Made by a program: the position numbers and the translations under genes
In this document: piece after piece, positions 50,799-59,302 of the stretch
Layout: every line of letters begins with the position of its first letter
How positions within the stretch are numbered: position 1 is the first letter of the stretch
From: Flavobacterium fluviale
GTDB lineage: Bacteria; Bacteroidota; Bacteroidia; Flavobacteriales; Flavobacteriaceae
Assembly (NCBI RefSeq): GCF_003312915.1
Contig: NZ_CP030261.1
Location: 1,798,001 to 1,862,000 of the forward strand
Direction: 5' to 3'
Length of the DNA stretch: 64,000 nucleotides
The notes under the pieces: generated by a model
What the model saw: the letters and a program-made list of their open reading frames with translations, nothing else
Database searches by the model: none
Told to the model about the DNA's origin: nothing

Positions 50799-53759
50799 TT
50801 AAGAATTCAGAATGTAATCTAAATTTGCTTCAATCTCATCATTAATATAACTTTCTTCCAAAAGGGAATCCGAGAGCAGTTTTTTGTTTTCCTGTAATTT
50901 GATTATTTTTTCTTCAACTGTATTTTTCGAAATAAATCGAATCACATTTACTTTATTTAACTGCCCAATGCGATGCGCTCTGCCTATTCCTTGCTTTTCA
51001 GCAAAAGGATTCCACCAAGGATCTAAGAACAAAACATACGAAGCTTTCGTGATGTTTAAACCAACACCTCCAGCTTTCAGCGAGATGAAAAACAGTAATG
51101 GGTTTTCTTTTTCCTGAAATAAATTGACTTGCTGTTCTCTTTTACTCGCTGGAGTTTCGCCTGTAATTTCGCAATACCCTATTTTGTTTTCTTTGCACCA
51201 ATCGGTATAAAAATTCAAATTGGTAACAAACGAACTGAAAATGATCACTTTTTGTTTTGCTTTAACTAAATTCTCCAGATAATTGGTTGTAGCAATATAT
51301 TTTCCAGAATCAATTTCCGATTCCTGATCTACCATTTTTGGGTGGTTGCTCAATTGTCTCAACTTCATCAATGTATTGATAATACTGATTTTATCTGGAC
51401 TTGAACCATCTGTTTTTAATAAAAAATTACGCGCTTTCGATTTTTCTTTTTCGTATAATTTTTCCTGTTCAGGATCCATATCGCAGTAATAAATCTGCTC
51501 AGATAATTCTGGTAAATCTTTTAAAACCTGTTCTTTGGTTCGTCTCAAAATATAAGGCTGAACGAGATTTTTCAATTCAGATAAAACTTCTTCATTTTGT
51601 TTTTTCTCAATCGGGATTTTAAAATTTTCTGCGAAAAAATTATAAGTTCCCAAAATATCAGGATTTATAAACTGCATCTGCGACCATAAATCGTCAAGTG
51701 AATTTTCGATAGGAGTACCGCTTAATGCAATTTTGTGACCTGTGCTTATTTTGTTTATCGCTTTAAAATTTTTAGAATTTTTATTTTTAATGTATTGACT
51801 TTCGTCTAAAATTAAATAACGAAAATCGTACTTTTCTAAAACCGAAATATCACGATGAATGATGCTGTAACTTGTAAAAATTAAATCGGTCGACGCTAAT
51901 CGATGCGCTAATTGTTTTCTATCATTACCCACATACTGCATTTTTGAAAAATGAGGCGTGAATTTTCCCGCTTCATTGTACCAGTTAAAAACCAATGAAG
52001 AAGGTAAAATAATCAAAGCTTTAAGCGGTTCTCTTTCGATTGTGGTTTCGTTGGCAAACAAATCAAAATTGCTGGTTTTTGTGGTAAATCCTAGTTGTTC
52101 TTGTACAGCAACCAAAACGGCTAAAGTCTGTAAAGTCTTTCCAAGTCCCATGTCATCGGCTAGGCACGCACCTAGATTCGAATTGAAATGCCCCAAAAGC
52201 CATTTTACGCCGTCAATTTGATACGGTCTTAAAGTTGCTTTTAACAAATCTGAAGATTTATATTCGGCCTGGTAGGTCACATCATCTTTGATTTCTGGAA
52301 TTGCATCCAAAGCAGTGAAATTACTTTTGCGCAAAAGCAGTTTTCCGTTTTCCGTTTTGGCCAGTTTAGCCATAGAACCATATTTGCTGAACCATTCTAA
52401 AGGAATCAGAAAATAATTTCCGTCTGGCAGCTGAAAGAGTCTTTCTTTACTTTTTATATTCGGAATAATTTCGCTGAAATTAATCTTATAAGTTCCAATT
52501 GTAATGATTATCTTGATGTCAAACCAATCTCCATTGGTGTCTTTTGATGCAGAAACTATATGGTTTTCTGTAATGATTTCTTTGCTTTCGACTTTTAAAT
52601 TCTGAATTGTGAATCCTAGATTTTCAAGTTCTTCCTTATGGTCAATAACAAATTGGATATTCAGAAAAGGATCCGGATTTTCGATTTCTGAATTCAATCC
52701 GTAGAATTCATTTTTAATTACGCTTAAACCAAGTTCTTCTAATTTTTCTGTGTAAAAAGTCTCTCCTGTACTTCTTTTATATTGAATAATTTTAGGCTGA
52801 TTGGTAATACTGAAATCAACAAACGAATGTGATTTTTTTGTTTTAGAAGCATCAAAACAATAACCGTCATAATCGAAGTAAAGATTAAGATAATAACAGT
52901 TTTTAAAGAAGTCATGAACGGGCTGAATCGTGCACGAAATAATTTTATCGCGATTTTCAATTTCAAAACCAGTTGCGTCAATATCTATTTTTTTGGCTAT
53001 TTCTGGAATAAAACTTTTAAAGTAATCATCCACTAATTTTGATGGAATTTCAATTGAATTTTTCTTTAAAAAAGGCATCAGTTTTTTAGCGTTAAGCTCC
53101 TTTAGCTGTCCTAGTTTTTTATTGACAACCAACCAGCCCGGCTCATCCAAAAGAATATCAATATTGTTATTCATTGGTAAAAAAGCCGTTTCGTTTTCTT
53201 TTAAAGAAAGGGTATAAGTAATGCCTTCTGAATGTTTGTCGAATTGAATTTGAGGTTCAAAAAATAAAGAATTAACAGCAACTCTTGAGCGGTAAAAATC
53301 CTTTTCAGGTCCGATGTTAAGAGACAATGGAAATTGTTCATGAACTATCAGATTGTAAAATGAACTTAAATGGAATTTTAAATGCTGACGGATCGCAAAA
53401 TCAATTTTAGAATCTTTTTGTAAATCAATAATTGTCTTCGCCGATTTGATTTTGGCACTGAATTTTTTAAAAATGAATTCTGGTTTTAAAGATTCGCAGG
53501 CTGTAAGTATCTTTTTGGTATTAGAATCTAAATCTTCAAAAGCAATTCCGAAGCTTTCTATAACTCCAGTGGTTGCCTTTTTATTTAAATATTTAATTTC
53601 ATCAATATCTTCAACGATATAAGCTGTTGGAAGAAAAGTATTCAGGTTTTTTTCAAAGCTGATGTCAAAGCAAAATTGAAATGATTTTGTAGGTTTCAAG
53701 ATTTCAGGTTTGGTTGGGTTGTATTTTTGTAAAGGCTTATAAAAGTAAAAAGTTTTCAA
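50799..53759 (-). CDS. SNF2-family (Rad54/HepA-like) helicase
   Basis: A 986-residue DEAD/DEAH-type translocase. The N-terminal ~480 residues are a family-specific region without recognised motifs. The SNF2 core follows: Walker A DDMGLGKTLQ (GKT at 540-542), Walker B DESQYIKN, motif III ALSGTPIENSLDDLWSQM, then the C-terminal lobe with ISLKAGGVGLNITKAS and the arginine finger motif GRAHRIGQLNKV. No nuclease or zinc-finger domain is fused. It is a double-strand DNA translocase, perhaps acting on stalled polymerases or DNA-bound proteins. It stands alone, so a defence role is not indicated. Confidence 0.92.
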   Translation of the reverse strand: MKTFYFYKPLQKYNPTKPEILKPTKSFQFCFDISFEKNLNTFLPTAYIVEDIDEIKYLNKKATTGVIESFGIAFEDLDSNTKKILTACESLKPEFIFKKFSAKIKSAKTIIDLQKDSKIDFAIRQHLKFHLSSFYNLIVHEQFPLSLNIGPEKDFYRSRVAVNSLFFEPQIQFDKHSEGITYTLSLKENETAFLPMNNNIDILLDEPGWLVVNKKLGQLKELNAKKLMPFLKKNSIEIPSKLVDDYFKSFIPEIAKKIDIDATGFEIENRDKIISCTIQPVHDFFKNCYYLNLYFDYDGYCFDASKTKKSHSFVDFSITNQPKIIQYKRSTGETFYTEKLEELGLSVIKNEFYGLNSEIENPDPFLNIQFVIDHKEELENLGFTIQNLKVESKEIITENHIVSASKDTNGDWFDIKIIITIGTYKINFSEIIPNIKSKERLFQLPDGNYFLIPLEWFSKYGSMAKLAKTENGKLLLRKSNFTALDAIPEIKDDVTYQAEYKSSDLLKATLRPYQIDGVKWLLGHFNSNLGACLADDMGLGKTLQTLAVLVAVQEQLGFTTKTSNFDLFANETTIEREPLKALIILPSSLVFNWYNEAGKFTPHFSKMQYVGNDRKQLAHRLASTDLIFTSYSIIHRDISVLEKYDFRYLILDESQYIKNKNSKNFKAINKISTGHKIALSGTPIENSLDDLWSQMQFINPDILGTYNFFAENFKIPIEKKQNEEVLSELKNLVQPYILRRTKEQVLKDLPELSEQIYYCDMDPEQEKLYEKEKSKARNFLLKTDGSSPDKISIINTLMKLRQLSNHPKMVDQESEIDSGKYIATTNYLENLVKAKQKVIIFSSFVTNLNFYTDWCKENKIGYCEITGETPASKREQQVNLFQEKENPLLFFISLKAGGVGLNITKASYVLFLDPWWNPFAEKQGIGRAHRIGQLNKVNVIRFISKNTVEEKIIKLQENKKLLSDSLLEESYINDEIEANLDYILNS

Positions 53760-53820
53760 ATTATTGCTATTTTGAAAACTTTTTAAATGAACTTATGTCA
53801 GTTATATGTTGAAAAATGGT

Positions 53821-54594
53821 TTAGTTTTCAGGTTTAAAGCAAAGGGGAATAATTTCGCCTTTTGCTAAACAATATTTTTCAACCAATTCCGGTGCAATTT
53901 TATTGGTGTAATCTTCTTCAATTACGATAAAGCCAATGCTTCTTAATTTGTCGAAATAATCGCGTCCGTAAATACGAACGTGATCGTATTGGCCAAATAT
54001 TCTAGCGCGTTCTTTTTGATCTGTAATCGAATCATCTGCGAAAGTAACTTCACGGTTTAAATCTTGTGGAATTTGTAAAATCGCCATTCCGCCTGGTTTT
54101 AAAACGCGGAATAATTCCTGCATCGCTTTTGTATCATCTGGAATATGTTCTAAAACGTGGTTACATAAAATGACATCATATTCATTGTCTTTAAAAGGAA
54201 GGTTACAAATATCTGCTTTTACATCTGCAAGAGGCGAAAACAAATCTGTTGTGGTGTAATCCAGATTTTTCTGCTTGCGGAATAATTTATAAAAAGCTTG
54301 TTCCGGCGCAAAATGAAGCACTTTTTTTGGTGCTGTAAAAAAATCAGTCTGATCGTTTAAATACAACCACAGCAAGCGGTGTCTTTCTAACGAAAGTGTG
54401 CTTGGCGAAAGTACATTGTTACGTTGTTTCCCATATCCGTAAGGTAAAAAAGATTTAAAGCTTCTGCCGTCAATTGGATCTGTAAATTTATCTCCTCTTA
54501 AAGAGAAAGCTAAAATAGGACGCGCCACATAACTCAAACGAATTAATAATGGGCGAGGAATGGTATTAAGTACTAATTTGAAAAGTTTTTTCAT
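53821..54594 (-). CDS. Class I SAM-dependent methyltransferase
   Basis: A 257-residue methyltransferase. The hydrophobic, basic N-terminus (MKKLFKLVLNTIPRPLLIRLSYVARPILAFSLRG) is probably peripheral to the membrane. The Methyltransf_11 core shows VLHFAPEQAFYKLFRKQ as motif I, ADICNLPFKDNEYDVILCNHVLEHIPDD as motifs II-III and FRVLKPGGMAIL. The motif I glycines are replaced (HFAPEQ), as in several glycan or lipid methyltransferases. The substrate is unknown. No partner gene. Confidence 0.85.
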   Translation of the reverse strand: MKKLFKLVLNTIPRPLLIRLSYVARPILAFSLRGDKFTDPIDGRSFKSFLPYGYGKQRNNVLSPSTLSLERHRLLWLYLNDQTDFFTAPKKVLHFAPEQAFYKLFRKQKNLDYTTTDLFSPLADVKADICNLPFKDNEYDVILCNHVLEHIPDDTKAMQELFRVLKPGGMAILQIPQDLNREVTFADDSITDQKERARIFGQYDHVRIYGRDYFDKLRSIGFIVIEEDYTNKIAPELVEKYCLAKGEIIPLCFKPEN

Positions 54595-54603
54595 GGGGCT
54601 TTT

Positions 54604-54643
54604 TCGCAGAGTTACACAAAGTAAGCGCAGAGCTTCACAAAGT
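54604..54643. repeat. CGCAGAG / CACAAAG repeat, left copy bracketing the GxxExxY gene
   Basis: A ~40-bp unit with CGCAGAG and CACAAAG words twice at ~20-bp period. Its reverse complement is present, diverged, at 55061-55101. It overlaps the last three codons of the GxxExxY gene. Confidence 0.7.
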
Positions 54644-55039
54644 GTTTATAAATCTTTTTATGTTGTTTTTTAATATTTTTGAATCAAAATTAATAAGTAA
54701 TCCTAATGGATAATTTCCGAGTTTCAAATATGTTAGTATTTGCGCAAAATGGACATCAGTAAAAGCTTCAACAGTTTTTAATTCAATTGCTATTTTATTT
54801 TCTATCAGTAAATCAATTCTATATCCGTGGTCTAATTTTATGTCTTTATAGATTATAGGCAAAGCTTTTTGTTTTTCAACAATTAAGCCAGAATTCTTAA
54901 TCTCATAATACAAACATTCCTGATAAGCAGATTCTAATAAGCCAGGGCCTAATTGTCTATGAACTTCAATTGCTAAACCAATAATTTTGTATGAAATGGA
55001 ATCTAGTTCATGTTGAATGACTAAATTTTGAGAATACAT
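54635..55039 (-). CDS. GxxExxY family protein (PD-(D/E)XK-like fold)
   Basis: A 134-residue member of the GxxExxY family. The family signature is GPGLLESAYQECLYYEI at about 32-48 (G..E..Y), followed by KALPIIYKDIKLDHGYRIDLLIENKIAIELKTVEAFTDVHFAQILTYLKLG, where the D...E-L-K pattern matches a PD-(D/E)XK nuclease core, and YPLGLLINF closes the domain. Biochemical function is unproven. Its two flanks carry inverted copies of a CACAGAG-type repeat, and the last three residues are written by the repeat, which suggests a mobile cassette. Confidence 0.9.
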   Translation of the reverse strand: MYSQNLVIQHELDSISYKIIGLAIEVHRQLGPGLLESAYQECLYYEIKNSGLIVEKQKALPIIYKDIKLDHGYRIDLLIENKIAIELKTVEAFTDVHFAQILTYLKLGNYPLGLLINFDSKILKNNIKRFINTL

Positions 55040-55060
55040 TTTAAAAGGCGTGTAAAAAAT

Positions 55061-55101
55061 TTTTTGTGAATCTCGGCGTATATCTTTGTGAATCTCTGTG
55101 G
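55061..55101. repeat. CACAGAG / CACAAAG repeat, right copy (inverted)
   Basis: On the minus strand it has CACAGAGATTCACAAAG and CGCCGAGATTCACAAA. Compared with the left copy it is inverted, with about three quarters of bases matching. Confidence 0.7.
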
Positions 55102-55109
55102 AATAGCTC

Positions 55110-55928
55110 TTACAATACTAATGGCACTTGTCTAAATTCATCTTCTTCATTGCTCTCGATTCCTAGAGCTTTGTAGATGTATTGGAAAGTCGATAATAAT
55201 TCTGGTTTTCCGTCAATTAAAGCTACGTCGTGCTCGAAATGTGCACTTGGTTTTCCGTCAGCAGTTAAGATTGTCCAGCCGTCTTTTAATTGTTTGATGT
55301 TTCTTGTTCCCATGTTGATCATAGGTTCAATGGCAACAACCATTCCTTCAACAAAAAGTTTACCGCGTCCGCGTTTTCCGTAATTTGGCATTTCTGGCTC
55401 TTCGTGCATTTTTTGACCAACACCATGTCCAACCAATTCACGAACAACTCCGTAACCGTGAGCTTCTGTATATTTTTGAATCGCATTTCCAACATCTTCA
55501 ACGCGATTTCCAGCTTTAAATTCTCTAATCCCAACGTAAAGAGATTCTTTAGTAACTCTTAAAAGTTTCTTTACTTCTGGAGCAACTTCGCCAATCTCAA
55601 AACTGTAAGCGTGATCTCCGTGATAACCATTTTTAAAAGCACCGCAGTCAACCGAAATTACATCACCATTTTTTAGTGGAACATTGTTAGGAATACCATG
55701 AACAACCTGAGCATTTGGGCTCATGCAAAGAGAATTCGGGAAATCATACAGTCCCAAAAAACTTGGAACAGCACCGTGATCACGAATAAATTCTTCGGCT
55801 AATTTGTCAAGATATAATGTAGTAACTCCTTCTTTAATTTCAGAAGCAATCATTCCTAATGTTTTTGATACGATTAGTGCACTTTCGCGCATTAATTCGA
55901 TTTCCTCCCTAGTTTTTTGGATAATCAT
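55110..55928 (-). CDS. map: Type I methionine aminopeptidase
   Basis: Removes the initiator methionine from nascent proteins. I start at 55928 (MIIQKTREEIELMRESALIVSKTLG). The 272-residue pita-bread enzyme has the metal ligands in order: DCGAFKNGYHGDHAYSFEIG (two Asp ligands), ELVGHGVGQKMHEEPEMPN (His), EPMINMG (Glu) and the final Glu in SAHFEHDVAL. All are present. A short C-terminal extension (KALGIESNEEDEFRQVPLVL) is common in flavobacteria. A -7 element precedes it. Confidence 0.95.
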   Translation of the reverse strand: MIIQKTREEIELMRESALIVSKTLGMIASEIKEGVTTLYLDKLAEEFIRDHGAVPSFLGLYDFPNSLCMSPNAQVVHGIPNNVPLKNGDVISVDCGAFKNGYHGDHAYSFEIGEVAPEVKKLLRVTKESLYVGIREFKAGNRVEDVGNAIQKYTEAHGYGVVRELVGHGVGQKMHEEPEMPNYGKRGRGKLFVEGMVVAIEPMINMGTRNIKQLKDGWTILTADGKPSAHFEHDVALIDGKPELLSTFQYIYKALGIESNEEDEFRQVPLVL

Positions 55929-55949
55929 ATTTTTCCCATTTTCAGTTCG

Positions 55950-55957
55950 CAAAAGTA
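55950..55957 (-). promoter_or_regulatory. -7 element (TACTTTTG) of map
   Basis: TACTTTTG on the minus strand, 22 bp upstream of the chosen start; it excludes the earlier ATG at 55952, which would lie inside it. Confidence 0.5.
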
Positions 55958-56033
55958 CAATTTTTAATATTATTTTTTAAGTAAAATTTTATGCTGAAAA
56001 TTAAGTTTTCTAGGAGGTCATATTTTTTTTCGT

Positions 56034-56112
56034 CACGAATTTTACAAATTTCCACTAATTGAATATTGTTGAATAATTCAGTAAAATTATAATTCGTGGA
56101 AATTGGTGAATT
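56034..56112. repeat. CACGAATT-type diverged inverted repeat
   Basis: CACGAATTTTACAAATTTCC and, on the other strand, CACCAATTTCCACGAATT words form imperfect arms (about 56038-56060 and 56090-56112). It is related to the perfect element at 37062-37125 and lies between divergent map and DUF445 genes. Confidence 0.55.
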
Positions 56113-56183
56113 GCTGGCAGACTTTTTTTGCTTTAATATCTCGCTAAAAAGCCCTAAATTAGTAGTAAAAACGTTTTGTAATC

Positions 56184-57437
56184 ATGGAAACTACTATAGA
56201 TCAAGATATATCAAAAGTAAAGGCTCTGAAAAGAATGAAGAGAAATGCACTGGCACTTTTAGGTGTTGCAGTTTTACTCTTCATAATTGCTATTTATTTT
56301 AAAATCCCAATGCTTCAGGCTTTTAGCGAAGCTGCAATGGTGGGAGGAATCGCCGATTGGTTTGCGGTTGTTGCACTATTTCGTCATCCATTGGGAATTC
56401 CGATTTGGCACACGGCAATTATTCCGACTAAGAAAAACGAGATAGGAGAAAATCTTGGAAATTTTGTTTCGGAAGAATTTTTGAATCGTGAAAAGTTAGA
56501 AATCAAACTAGATGAATTCAATTTTGCAAACAAAGCATCAGACTGGCTTTCGCAGACAGAAAATGCGAATAAAATTGCCGATGCAGTTGCAGTCAATATC
56601 ATTCCAGGGATTTTAAGAACGATAAAAGATGAAGATGTAAAAAGATTTATTCAGGTTCAATTTGCAGCGAAAATGGAAGGAATAAATTTTGGAAATTGGG
56701 TTGCGGTTGCACTAGAACCGTTGCAGAAAGGAGATTTGAAAAATCAAATGCTGACCAATCTTCTTGAGGTAATGAGCAGCGAATTGACCAATAATAAAGA
56801 CTTAATAAGACAAAAAGTAAAGGCTTCAACACCATTTTTAAGTTTCGGATTGGCGGATAAAAGTATTACTGAAGGTGTTTTTAATGGTTTGCAAGATTTT
56901 TTAGATGAAGCAAAGAAGCCGGAAAGTGCAGTTCGCCTAAAGATAGATGAGTATATTTTTGACTTTCTGGAAAAAGTAAAAAATTCAGAAGAAATGAGGG
57001 TTAAAATCAACGATATGATTTTGGGTTTTGTTGGAAAAAAAGAAGTGCAAGATTATATTAATGGAATTTGGGATGAAATAAAACTCTCCATAACAAATGA
57101 TTTAAGTAAAGGAGATGAATCTTCTATAAAAAACAGCATTTCAAATTTAATTCAAACCTTTGGAAACGGAATTCAAGAAGATCAAGTCATGATTAATAAG
57201 ATCAATAATTTTATTAAAAATGATTTACTTTCGATTCTTTTGAATAATAAAAAAGTAATTGGAGATTTGATTTCGTCGACCGTAAAATCTTGGGACGGAA
57301 AAGAAGTTTCGGAAAAATTAGAACTGGAAATCGGTAAAGACCTGCAATATATCAGAATCAACGGAACTTTAGTGGGCGGAATTATTGGACTAATAATTTA
57401 TGGTGTGGAGCAGGTTTATCATTATTTTATTGTCTAA
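56184..57437 (+). CDS. DUF445 family membrane protein (YjiN-like)
   Basis: A 417-residue protein with two N-terminal hydrophobic segments (ALALLGVAVLLFIIAIYFKIP and MVGGIADWFAVVALFRHPLGIPI) and one at the C-terminus (LVGGIIGLIIYGVEQVYHYFIV). The start ALFRHPLGIPIWHTAIIPTKKNEIGENLGNFVSEEFL is the DUF445 hallmark. The long central part is helical and probably periplasmic or cytoplasmic coiled coil. Family function is unknown. It ends near a TGTCATTTCGA palindrome. Confidence 0.88.
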   Translation: METTIDQDISKVKALKRMKRNALALLGVAVLLFIIAIYFKIPMLQAFSEAAMVGGIADWFAVVALFRHPLGIPIWHTAIIPTKKNEIGENLGNFVSEEFLNREKLEIKLDEFNFANKASDWLSQTENANKIADAVAVNIIPGILRTIKDEDVKRFIQVQFAAKMEGINFGNWVAVALEPLQKGDLKNQMLTNLLEVMSSELTNNKDLIRQKVKASTPFLSFGLADKSITEGVFNGLQDFLDEAKKPESAVRLKIDEYIFDFLEKVKNSEEMRVKINDMILGFVGKKEVQDYINGIWDEIKLSITNDLSKGDESSIKNSISNLIQTFGNGIQEDQVMINKINNFIKNDLLSILLNNKKVIGDLISSTVKSWDGKEVSEKLELEIGKDLQYIRINGTLVGGIIGLIIYGVEQVYHYFIV

Positions 57438-57459
57438 GATTATCAAGAAGTTTGAACAG

Positions 57460-57575
57460 TTTTGTCATTTCGACGAAGGAGAAATCTCCGCAAGTAACTC
57501 CGCAGCGAGAAGCCAATCTTTGTAGAGCTTCTAACGGAGATTTCGATCCCGAAGCCTCGGGATCGAAATGACAAA
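57460..57575. repeat. ~115-bp palindromic element, TTTGTCATTTCGA family, copy 3
   Basis: Outer arms TTTTGTCATTTCGA and TCGAAATGACAAAA pair perfectly; AGAAATCTCCG and CGGAGATTTCG pair inside, and an extra hairpin GATCCCGAAG / CCTCGGGATC sits in the right arm. The loop contains CCAATCTTTGTAGAG, the reverse complement of the CTCGACAAAGATTGG loop of copy 2. Confidence 0.85.
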
Positions 57576-57589
57576 AAATGCATAAAAAT

Positions 57590-57628
57590 AAAATAGGCGA
57601 ATTCTTTAGAATTCGCCTATTTTTATAT
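57590..57628. terminator. Bidirectional terminator between DUF445 and gpmI genes
   Basis: The 16-bp perfect stem AAAATAGGCGAATTCT / AGAATTCGCCTATTTT with a 2-nt loop (effective loop larger) ends in a T-run, 16 bp from the gpmI stop. Confidence 0.9.
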
Positions 57629-57643
57629 AAAGAAAAATATTTT

Positions 57644-59161
57644 CTACAAAAGCGAATGACAAGTCATAGCATTTGGCTGCTGTACTCCCATTAATTCTAA
57701 AATGGTAGGGGCGATGTCACCTAAAACACCATCTTGAATGGTTTTTAATTGTTTGTCAACCAAAATAATCGGCACTGGGTTTGTTGTGTGTGCTGTATTT
57801 GGAGATCCATCAGGATTGATCATAGTTTCGCAGTTTCCGTGATCGGCAATTACAATTGTAGTATAATCGTTAGCAAGAGCAGCTTCAATAACTCTTTTGG
57901 CACAAGCATCTACTGCTTCACAAGCTCTAATTGCGGCTTCCATAATTCCAGTATGCCCAACCATGTCACCATTTGCAAAGTTCAAGCAAACGAAATCAAC
58001 TTCACCTTTATTTAATTCAGGAACAAGTGCGTCTGCCAATTCGTAAGCACTCATTTCTGGCTGTAAATCGTAAGTGGCAACTTTTGGAGAATTTCTTAAA
58101 ATTCTAGATTCACCTTCAAAAGGAGTTTCTCTACCGCCAGAAAAGAAAAATGTTACGTGCGGATATTTCTCTGTCTCAGCAATTCTAATTTGTTTTTTAC
58201 CAGCTTTTTCTAAAACTTCACCAAGGGTTTCGGTAATATTATCTTTATTGTAAACCACTTTTACATTTTGGTAAGTTTCGTCGTAGTTTGTCAAAGTTAC
58301 ATAATACAAGTTTAGTTTATGCATATTCTGCTCGTGAAAGTCTTGTTGCGAAAGTGCTTCTGTAAGTTCACGACCTCTGTCTGTTCTAAAGTTAAAGAAG
58401 ATAACAACATCACCTTCAACAATTGTAGCTAGAGGTTTTTGCTCTTCATCCACAATTACAACTGGAGCAATAAATTCGTCTGTAACTTCATGTGCGTAGC
58501 TGTCAAGAACACTTGCTACAGGATTTGTAGACGGAATTCCGATTCCGTTAACTACTAAATCGTATGCTAATTTAATACGTTCCCAGCGTCTGTCACGATC
58601 CATTGAATAGTAACGGCCAATGATCGAAGCAATTTTTACAGGAGTATCTTTGATATAATCTTCTAAATCATGAATGTATTTTGCTCCAGATTTAGGATCA
58701 ACGTCACGTCCGTCTGTAAAGGCGTGCACGTAAACTTGGTCTAAACCATATTCTTGAGAAGCATCGATTAACCCACGAAGGTGTGAAGTATGTGAGTGAA
58801 CACCACCATCTGAAACTAATCCTAAAAAGTGTACTTTTTTATTATTGTTTTTAGCATAAGTAAAAGCATCAATTAAAACTTGTTCTTTTGCTAAAGTTTT
58901 ATGTTCTACGGCTAAGTTTATTTTTGCTAAATCCTGATAAACAATTCTTCCGGCACCAAGATTCATGTGTCCAACCTCGCTGTTCCCCATTTGCCCTTCT
59001 GGTAAACCAACATTTAAACCGTCGGTTCTAAGCTGTGCGCTTGGGTAATTTTTGTAAAGACTGTTTATAAAAGGAACATTTGCATTGTCTATTGCAGATA
59101 CTTTAGGGTCAGGAGATTTTCCCCAACCATCTAAAATCATAAGGATAACTTTTTTGTTCAT
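57644..59161 (-). CDS. gpmI: 2,3-bisphosphoglycerate-independent phosphoglycerate mutase
   Basis: Interconverts 3- and 2-phosphoglycerate in glycolysis, using Mn. The 505-residue alkaline-phosphatase superfamily enzyme has the metal-site start LMILDGWG, the serine nucleophile motif MGNSEVGHMNLGAGR, then SDGGVHSH, DGRDVDPKSG, FFNFRTDRGRELT, and the late metal cluster FANGDMVGHTG and IADHGNCE. All metal ligands are present. It has a full promoter at 59179-59207. Confidence 0.96.
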   Translation of the reverse strand: MNKKVILMILDGWGKSPDPKVSAIDNANVPFINSLYKNYPSAQLRTDGLNVGLPEGQMGNSEVGHMNLGAGRIVYQDLAKINLAVEHKTLAKEQVLIDAFTYAKNNNKKVHFLGLVSDGGVHSHTSHLRGLIDASQEYGLDQVYVHAFTDGRDVDPKSGAKYIHDLEDYIKDTPVKIASIIGRYYSMDRDRRWERIKLAYDLVVNGIGIPSTNPVASVLDSYAHEVTDEFIAPVVIVDEEQKPLATIVEGDVVIFFNFRTDRGRELTEALSQQDFHEQNMHKLNLYYVTLTNYDETYQNVKVVYNKDNITETLGEVLEKAGKKQIRIAETEKYPHVTFFFSGGRETPFEGESRILRNSPKVATYDLQPEMSAYELADALVPELNKGEVDFVCLNFANGDMVGHTGIMEAAIRACEAVDACAKRVIEAALANDYTTIVIADHGNCETMINPDGSPNTAHTTNPVPIILVDKQLKTIQDGVLGDIAPTILELMGVQQPNAMTCHSLL

Positions 59162-59178
59162 TACTTTTTTGTTTTCTA

Positions 59179-59207
59179 CAAAGATAAGTCATTTATAAAA
59201 TTGGCAA
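59179..59207 (-). promoter_or_regulatory. Complete promoter of gpmI
   Basis: On the minus strand TTG and TATCTTTG are separated by 18 bp, about 18 bp upstream of the start codon. Confidence 0.7.
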
Positions 59208-59302
59208 AGAAAGCTTTGTTACATTTATGTTTAATAAAATGAAGTCTTATAAAAAATAGTAATTTAATTATAGAAGTCTTTATTTTTTAAAATTAATTCA
59301 CG

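Noticed and set aside
50799..53759. SNF2 helicase as part of a DISARM-like or other defence system
   Set aside because: No methyltransferase, DUF1998, nuclease or phospholipase genes accompany it; the downstream methyltransferase is a small-molecule type. It is read as a housekeeping translocase.
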